A stretch of DNA of 7,408 nucleotides from Candidatus Zixiibacteriota bacterium. Its GTDB lineage: Bacteria; Zixibacteria; MSB-5A5; CAIYYT01. This document shows positions 6,712-7,408 of this stretch, piece after piece; the first letter of the stretch is position 1; every line of letters begins with the position of its first letter. Where the stretch lies: assembly GCA_026397575.1 (NCBI GenBank), contig JAPLUP010000398.1, positions 1 through 7,408 on the forward strand, written 5' to 3'. Under the pieces are notes generated by a model. The model made no database searches. It was not told the DNA's origin and saw nothing but the letters and a program-made list of their open reading frames with translations. The position numbers and the translations under genes are program-made.

Positions 6712-7015
6712 CCTCTTTCTCCTTCAGCAATTTCTCGACATGTTCAACCAGCGAGTTGACGCTCGCAAACACTGATTCCGCTTGACTCATAGTACTGTCA
6801 CCGGTAAGCACCACATTCCACCCCAGATGGCTCTCGACACTTCGCTCCACCGCTACAATCAAATTGATCAAACCCAGCGAATCCAGTTTGCCGTCGTCAC
6901 CGGAGAGTTTCGCCGCCTTGGATCGCTCGATTCGACCATTCATCGGCAGTTGCAGATTCACGTCATCCACTGCCTTCAATATAGCTTCGAGAATCTCATC
7001 CATGTGCGTGTTCAT
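6704..7015 (-). CDS. Stand-alone acyl carrier protein
   Basis: 103 aa, small and acidic in its first half. It carries GDDGKLDSLGLINLIVAVE (residues about 39-57), with Ser46 in the Asp-Ser-Leu motif where 4'-phosphopantetheine is attached. The preceding helix, LEAILKAVDDVN, and the following VERSVESHLGWNVVL fit the four-helix ACP fold. It presumably carries the acyl unit made by the FkbH-like protein whose start overlaps its stop by 8 bases. The start is chosen at the ATG at 7015. A second ATG lies at 7003, and the frame stays open upstream to a TTG at 7096, but those extra residues (rich in Cys, Arg and Lys) do not look like an ACP and would overlap the preceding gene. No clear Shine-Dalgarno precedes 7015 or 7003, so the exact start is uncertain. 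It is a specialised ACP, not the housekeeping fatty-acid one, judging from context. Confidence 0.85.
   Translation of the reverse strand: MNTHMDEILEAILKAVDDVNLQLPMNGRIERSKAAKLSGDDGKLDSLGLINLIVAVERSVESHLGWNVVLTGDSTMSQAESVFASVNSLVEHVEKLLKEKEVG
6719..6724 (-). promoter_or_regulatory. Shine-Dalgarno deciding the TTG start of the FkbH-like gene
   Basis: On the minus strand AAGGAG is followed by 7 bases and then TTG at 6711-6709. This near-ideal site lies within the last codons of the ACP gene, and the reading frame offers no better start nearby, so the TTG is well supported. Confidence 0.8.
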
Positions 7016-7073
7016 GTAACGGATTGTCCGGCGTTCAGGAAGCGCTCTCAGAGCAAATGCCGCCTTGCATGCC
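7016..7073 (-). other. 58-base gap between SRPBCC-like gene and ACP
   Basis: This short gap is the only non-coding spacing within the minus-strand block. It could hold the cassette's own promoter or simply be an untranslated spacer. I see no clear -35/-10 pair, no strong ribosome binding site and no terminator hairpin in it. Confidence 0.4.
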
Positions 7074-7408
7074 TTACACTCCCCAATCCCCGTCAATCAC
7101 CCCATAAGATAGCCGGCCACCCGATTCGCAGAAGTCCTTCAGAGTCAGCATATAGGCATGCCAGCCTTGCATGTAGTCTTTGTTGTAGCGTGCCGGATCA
7201 AAGCCGGAATGGCGCAAATTGACCCGCGTTCGCTCACCGATACGCAGCAGTTCCCAGGTTACCAGATCGCCCGATTTGCCTTCTTCGGCGAAATCCCAGT
7301 CATAGACCAGCTTTTTGTTCTCAACCAGTTCCTTGATCTCGCGCGGTCCGGCGGGCTGGCCGGCTTTGTCTGTCCATCCCGTCGAGTATTTCCCGCCGAC
7401 AACTGGCT
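7074..7408 (-). CDS. SRPBCC/AHSA1-like domain protein, 3' part (5' end outside window)
   Basis: An open frame runs in from the right edge on the minus strand and ends at the stop at 7074-7076; 110 residues are visible. GGKYSTGWTD, EIKELVENKKLVYDWDF, DLVTWELLRIGERTRVNLRHSGF and a final amphipathic helix around YMQGWHAYMLTLKDFCE follow the order of the AHSA1 branch of the SRPBCC (START-like) fold, a small hydrophobic-ligand-binding domain. The specific function is unknown; many such proteins are stress- or regulation-linked accessory proteins. It has no obvious connection with glycan assembly and is separated from the ACP gene by 58 bases, so it is probably the preceding, unrelated gene on the same strand. 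The N-terminal part is not visible. Confidence 0.75.
   Translation of the reverse strand, partial: PVVGGKYSTGWTDKAGQPAGPREIKELVENKKLVYDWDFAEEGKSGDLVTWELLRIGERTRVNLRHSGFDPARYNKDYMQGWHAYMLTLKDFCESGGRLSYGVIDGDWGV

Noticed and set aside
7016..7096. N-terminal extension of the ACP to the TTG at 7096
   Set aside because: The added 27 residues are Cys- and Arg-rich and unlike an ACP, and the longer form would overlap the SRPBCC-like gene by 23 bases.
1..7408. CRISPR array, tRNA or rRNA genes, insertion sequence ends
   Set aside because: I saw no regularly spaced repeats, no tRNA-like cloverleaf, no transposase frame and no terminal inverted repeats; nearly all of the window is accounted for by coding sequence.

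Overview
The window is part of a bacterial surface-polysaccharide (O-antigen, capsule or exopolysaccharide) locus. It consists of two tightly packed gene blocks that converge near position 2,900. The host cannot be named from the sequence. The base composition is moderate (slightly GC-rich by eye), TTG is used as a start codon at least twice, and genes overlap by 4 to 8 bases. All of this fits a free-living bacterium with nucleotide-sugar-based glycans, probably Gram-negative, but the phylum is open.

Left block, plus strand, 1-2812: the dTDP-L-rhamnose pathway in the order rmlA (3' part only, cut by the window edge), rmlC, rmlB, rmlD. Together they convert glucose-1-phosphate plus dTTP into dTDP-L-rhamnose. 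All junctions overlap (8, 8 and 4 bases), so this is one translationally coupled operon. rmlC is of the short type (about 151 aa). rmlD carries an in-frame 54-base tandem duplication just after its catalytic Tyr-x3-Lys.

Middle, 2813-2967: a 155-base convergent intergenic gap with no convincing terminator or gene.

Right block, minus strand, reading from 7408 down to 2968: the 3' part of an SRPBCC/AHSA1-like protein, then a four-gene cassette of a stand-alone acyl carrier protein, an FkbH-like HAD-IIIC protein with an N-terminal extension and a GNAT-like C-terminus, a divergent polysaccharide-deacetylase-like protein, and a large GNAT-like acyltransferase. The last three junctions are an 8-base overlap, a 4-base overlap and a 1-base gap, so the four products probably act in one pathway. 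FkbH proteins that have been studied load a glyceryl unit from 1,3-bisphosphoglycerate onto an acyl carrier protein. A reasonable but unproven model is that the cassette makes a glyceryl- (or similar acyl-) ACP, frees or prepares an amino group on a sugar with the deacetylase-like protein, and transfers the acyl group to it with the GNAT-like protein, decorating a glycan that also contains rhamnose. This cassette is the most interesting part of the window.
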